This document shows positions 59,869 to 64,000 of a DNA stretch of 64,000 bases, one piece after another. Numbering within the stretch: the stretch's first letter is position 1; each line of letters begins with the position of its first letter. Origin of the DNA: Larus michahellis (taxonomy: Eukaryota; Chordata; Aves; Charadriiformes; Laridae). The notes beneath the pieces were generated by a model. That model saw nothing but the letters and a program-made list of their open reading frames with translations. It searched no databases and was not told the origin of the DNA. The DNA lies in NCBI RefSeq assembly GCF_964199755.1, contig NC_133907.1, forward strand, positions 8,511,860-8,575,859, given 5' to 3'. The position numbers and the translations under genes are program-made.

Positions 59869-60827
59869 GAATAGGATTTCCTTCTATTTGGAAAGATGCG
59901 GGTCTTGCAAAGTAGTTCTTACGTGTGACTTTAATGTGTACAGCCTTACAGAAGTTTCTACAACTTGAAATTCCAAAGGTTAGAATATTTACCTCTTTGT
60001 TTAGAGTGAAATATTTGGGGGTTTTGAATAGAGTGGAAACAACCTACTGTTGATGGAAAAGCTTCTATTTACTGATGAGAAATGAAAACTATTAATGCGG
60101 GTAAATATCCTAGAATGTCTGCCACCCTCTTAGAAATAGTTTTTTCTGTTTGGATTTTTGGCTCCGTGTGGTTTCTGAATGTACTTTTTACTATAATGGC
60201 TATAAAAACTACAAATTTTTTTTTTAATTCCTTTTTTTGCCTCAGAAGTTCTATGAGAAGAAAGTTGCTGTTTTTCTTTAATCACTGCTCCTAAGGAACT
60301 AATTCTCTGTATTGTTGACTGCTGCTTATTTAATACTACTACTAGGACAGTCCTCCAAGTATAGTGCCAAAACTCCTACTTCCAAAGATGTGCAGTTTTT
60401 CCTAGATGTTTTATTTCAATACCGAGAGCCCCAAACAAGCATGGGTGGGTATGTATATACTTTTTTTTTTTTCTCTCCTCTCTTGAAAGGGAAGACTTGC
60501 CTTGGGAAGTCAGGTCTAAAAGCTCTGCAAGGAATCTCAGGTGACTGTTGCAATTAGGCATGGGAACTGGTTTCCTTAGCAAGAGACTTTTTTATTTTTA
60601 TTTTTTTTTCATTTGGGTAATTTAGAAGATCAGTCTGTGTAAACCTGTATTTAAATATGAAGTATTCATGCTTAGGTTAAATGTTTTGTGGGTTTTTGGA
60701 TGGCATTCCTACTCTGGTCATTAAGTTTCTTGGTGGTCTGTGAATTTGCATTCTACCAAAATGGTAATTAATGATCCATGTGTATTGTATGAAGGTTGCT
60801 GGGATAGTCATCTGGATTCTAAGTTAT

Positions 60828-60835
60828 CTACCTCA
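60828..60835 (+). promoter_or_regulatory. let-7/miR-98 8-mer target site in SALL4 3' UTR
   Basis: CTACCTCA is a perfect 8-mer match to the let-7 family seed (seed GAGGUAG plus A opposite position 1). It lies in the long 3' UTR in AU-rich context, the favourable setting. A second, 6-mer match TACCTC is at 59990-59995. Confidence 0.55.
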
Positions 60836-61400
60836 TTTTTTCCTTTTGTAGTTGTAGTGTCTATTTTTCTATTAATGACCACTGTAATGAACTGAGATTC
60901 AAGCAGATGCTTCCATGCACTATCTGAAACCAAAACCTGATGTATTAGTGGAAGCACCTGAAGACTTACTGGACTGACCTTTCACTATTCCTCTAACGTC
61001 TGCTGGAACTGTATGTGTAATGGGATCTAAACCAGACTGGAAAGTGAGCATTTGGTATGGAAGGACTGAGCAATGGAAAGAAAAGTCTAGTTGTTGACTG
61101 CAGGAAATCTTCAAGTCCAGTCTCTGTCGTGGAAGGCCCCAAAAATGCAGATTACCAAAAGTTTGTGTAATGTTGTTGCACCTGATTCTTGCTTATGATC
61201 TCTGTATGCCGAGTTGTGCCTTTCCTGCTGGACTTGTAAGTAAGAACATACCAGTACCTGTTTACACTGTAAAATGGATATTGTTACATAGACCATGTGA
61301 GAGGCATCCCAATTGTCAAGTTTCTGCGTTGTGAATGTATGACTTTTAAGAACTCTGTAGTTTTGAGTATCTACTGATGCGTTTCTGTTGACATTTTGAG

Positions 61401-61406
61401 AATAAA
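61401..61406 (+). terminator. SALL4: Distal polyadenylation signal AATAAA of SALL4
   Basis: Consensus hexamer 1.71 kb after the stop codon, with TGTA elements upstream (61335-61365) and a T-rich downstream segment. Chosen as the main site because it gives a 3' UTR of expected size. Confidence 0.65.
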
Positions 61407-61430
61407 TTTTGGGATGACTTTTTCACACTT

Positions 61431-64000
61431 AGTGCTGAAACTTTTCTGGCAGAGCATTTGTCTCCTGAAGAGCAAGTTCAATAAGCGGCATGCTGCCTCA
61501 CTCCAGCGGCTCTGTTTTTAAATCCCTGATCCAGGGTTGTGCTTTAGTTTGTTACTTGAAACAACAGAAAAACTAGGTAGCAGCACAAGAGTCTCAATGA
61601 GTTTCTTGGGAACAGTTGGGGCTTGCCCCAGGGATGTTGGTTCCCACACTAAAATAGAATGGCAGTGATATGTGCGGTAATTCCTGTACTGTGATCACCC
61701 TGGAAAGGAATATCAAATTATCAAATTGTGAGTGCCCAAAGATGCTGACTGCATAGAAAAATGATAAATAACTTCTAAAGAGCAAAGGAAAACAGAGTTC
61801 TGAAAACAGCCCTGATCGAATGGAAAAGTGCTGAGATTTTGACACTTACTCAGGACCTGAGCTAGTGAGTGTATTTAGTGCTGGGGAGGCAATGGTGTGG
61901 AACAAGTCTGCCTTGAAGGTGCGACCTTCCAACAGGGGCAGGGAGCACCCATGCGTGACCACTGCTGCCTGGTCGTGGTGGCCGTTGCACAAGGCTCATG
62001 CTTCAGGGTGGAAAAAAGCATAAAGGAAACACGTGTTCTCTAGGCACTACTCCAAGCTCTGGAGGAATGAAAAAAGAACAGGTGGGGAGGGCAGGGCCAG
62101 GTGTGAGGTGGTCCAGAAAGGTGTGCAAATGGCAAAATAAACAGGAGCAGAAGGAAAGGTAGGAACACATGGTGGATGTGAGGAAAGGTAGAAAACATAC
62201 AACACTTAACTAGTCTACACAGAGCATGCAGTTGTTTAAAAGCAGTACTGTGGTTCCAGGAGGCAAAATATTTGGTGCAAGATGAAGGTGTGACTGTTCT
62301 CTGCTCAGGGAAACCAAGGGATTATAATCCGAGCCACAATGGATGAGGAGTATAGAAAAAGGTCTCAGTGGTGAGAAGTAAATATAAATCTCGGTACTGC
62401 TCTCATCCCTGAGCTGATAACCCGCTTTGAGAGCAGCATTGCTCTGGGTGCCCGCTTGGGCTCGCTGCCAGAGCTGCTGCTCTGTCCCCTCAAACCTTGG
62501 GCTGGATTTCTGGCTGGTTCCTTACACTGGTGGTGCTGGGAACCCCAGGCAGGAGGTGCTGCCTGTGCAGGACTAAGTGCAGTAGCACTAGGAGCAATGT
62601 GGTGCGAAAACAGAGGTGTTGGGTTTCCAGGAGAGGTGGATGGGATCTAAAGACCTGCCCTAACTGGGAAAGCTGCTCTCCAGCGTGGGCCAGCCATGGA
62701 TGTTGTGAACAAGTGGTCTGGCTTCCAAAGAGCCTGCGATAACAAGCCTGCTCTCCACTGATGGCTTGATACTAAGCGGTATCACAGTGCTATGAAAATG
62801 CCATCAGCATGAGGAAAGGAGCAGTTTTGTTAGCAGGAAGTCAACAAAACCTGCTGTCCTGGGGCTTTGCATCTTGGTAGTATCTGTTGATGTCTCCTCA
62901 TCCAAACAGCTCCTGAGGTTTGGGGTCTCTCTTAAACGTAGATTCTGAGTCTGTCCCAGGAGGACTGAGCCCATGTTACAGCTTTATCTCAAAAGGTGCC
63001 AAGCTGTGGGGCTCTGACTGCCTTTTCGTGACCATCTGTAAGAATGTAATTATGTATTCAGACCTCTGCCTTCTTTAACTGTATTGGTCAACAAGTTGGA
63101 AATCAAAGGGAGATGAGGAGGGAGGAGGAGTTTATTAAAGCATGAGCTCTGGATTAGAAATAAAATGTCGGGAAACTGATGGGAAACCAGGACAAGAGGT
63201 TTTGGCAAATAGTTGTACCATATCCTGCAGCACGGGGTTGCTCGGGGAATTGGGTAGATGCAGCTGGGGCCTGCCTTGGCCGGGCGGGCGGCAGTGGAAA
63301 TGAAACGATGGGACTTGGCACAGAGTCACCGCAAGGCTTTACTCTCCAGGCCGCGGTGTCAAGCTCTCACTGTGCCCAAAGCTGTATCATAAGGCAGCTC
63401 TAGGCCGGAGCGTAGCAGGATCCCCAGCTAAGCCGCTGTGGGCAAGTCATGGATCTTGTCACAAAACTTGAAGAGCGGGTAGGACCTATCTGACCACTGT
63501 CCCCGTGGCAGAAAGTGGGCTGTGCCATAGGGATATTTCTGCTGGAGGGAGCTGGGGGGGACTGTGTTTCCGAAACAAGCGAGACTGGGAATTGGCTGCT
63601 CTCCTGTGTACAAGAGCTCAACCAACACCACCTGAAACTCAGCGTGGTGGAACTCATCGCAATGGCAAGTGTTTACAGCAACAATTGCATCTTAAAAAAG
63701 ACGGCTGATTCTCTTCGTCCCTGTGCTGATGTAAATTAAGAACAAGTTTACCGAAGCTGATGTAGCTCCACTGGTGTGAGAGCAGCAGTGACACGGTATG
63801 TGCGCCGTCTCTGCTCGTTAGCCTCTCCTTGTGCCTAAAGGACTCTCCTGTTCTTATTTGTTACTCCTTACTTTGCTCATCGCATAGGGGATTTGCCCGG
63901 GCTGTTGTTGCTTTTGCAGAAGTAGCATATTGCCTGAGCTAAGGTAAAGGCTGGCTTACTTAAAATATTAAATTTGAACTTAATAGTTGCATTGCTTTAA
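61431..64000. other. Intergenic 3' flank of SALL4
   Basis: About 2.6 kb with no recognisable coding exon. In amniotes ATP9A follows SALL4 in the same direction; neither its CpG-rich first exon nor any P-type ATPase motif is visible here, so it must lie beyond the window. Further AATAAA words at 62135 and 63163 are not tied to a gene. Confidence 0.6.
63735..63795. repeat. Possible ancient amniote repeat fragment
   Basis: GAAGCTGATGTAGCTCCACTGGTGTGAGAG resembles the 'agctgatgtagctccattgaagtcaatgg' vocabulary of an old sauropsid repeat. Short and diverged, so low certainty. Confidence 0.3.

Larger units (their letters stand above)
59688..61430 (+). other. SALL4: SALL4 3' UTR
   Basis: About 1.74 kb from the stop codon to the presumed cleavage site some 20-25 nt after AATAAA at 61401-61406. 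It is AU-rich, has several AUUUA pentamers, and carries a let-7 8-mer at 60828-60835, a let-7 6-mer TACCTC at 59990-59995 and a miR-15/16-type TGCTGCT at 60320-60326. Length resembles that of the human gene as I recall it. The exact end is inferred. Confidence 0.75.

Noticed and set aside
62400-63450. First exon of ATP9A
   Set aside because: Expected next gene by synteny, but there is no CpG-rich first exon and no recognisable N-terminal P4-ATPase sequence in the window.

Overview
This is vertebrate genomic DNA, almost certainly from a bird. The gene is an amniote SALL4. A truncated CR1 LINE at 20088-20246 carries the avian/reptilian CR1 3' end, and recognisable interspersed repeats are otherwise sparse. 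The exact species cannot be named from the sequence. There is no prokaryotic content: no operons, no CRISPR and no phage.

The one protein-coding gene I can support is SALL4, on the + strand, in four coding exons: 46779-46848, 54885-57419, 58071-58378 and 59265-59687. All three introns have GT...AG ends and compatible phases (1, 1, 0). The joined CDS is 3336 nt and encodes 1111 residues. The protein has the N-terminal 12-residue repressor motif, a C2HC finger, a glutamine-rich oligomerisation helix, and C2H2 clusters of 2, 3 and 2 fingers. The finger pair that SALL1 and SALL3 carry between the triplet and the last pair is absent, which is the SALL4 signature. The C-terminus also matches SALL4.

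Layout: 1-46.3 kb is an AT-rich non-coding desert upstream of SALL4. By amniote synteny it probably forms part of the ZFP64-SALL4 intergenic space. It holds simple repeats, two CR1 remnants, several old MIR/CORE-SINE-like or other amniote repeat remnants, and stretches that look like candidate enhancers. A CpG-rich promoter and first-intron region runs from 46.4 to 48.9 kb, with a second GC-rich block at 49.5-50.4 kb. Intron 1 is 8 kb. Exons 2-4 are compact. The 3' UTR runs from 59688 to about 61.43 kb, where a consensus AATAAA lies at 61401. The last 2.6 kb is intergenic, and ATP9A is the expected next gene but is not visible.

The observations most worth a second look are: (1) this SALL4 keeps a GALDLT...IKEE segment that in SALL1 leads into the lost finger pair, with SALL4 intron 2 sitting exactly there; (2) its first finger pair and following linker look like SALL1 rather than mammalian SALL4, which bears on the CRBN degron; (3) the internal splice donor used for the short SALL4B isoform appears to be GC instead of GT; (4) a ZNF143/THAP11-type site and an AT-rich block between two CCAAT boxes lie in the promoter; (5) a perfect let-7 8-mer lies in the distal 3' UTR and would be lost with proximal polyadenylation. 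I found no convincing wholly new gene system.
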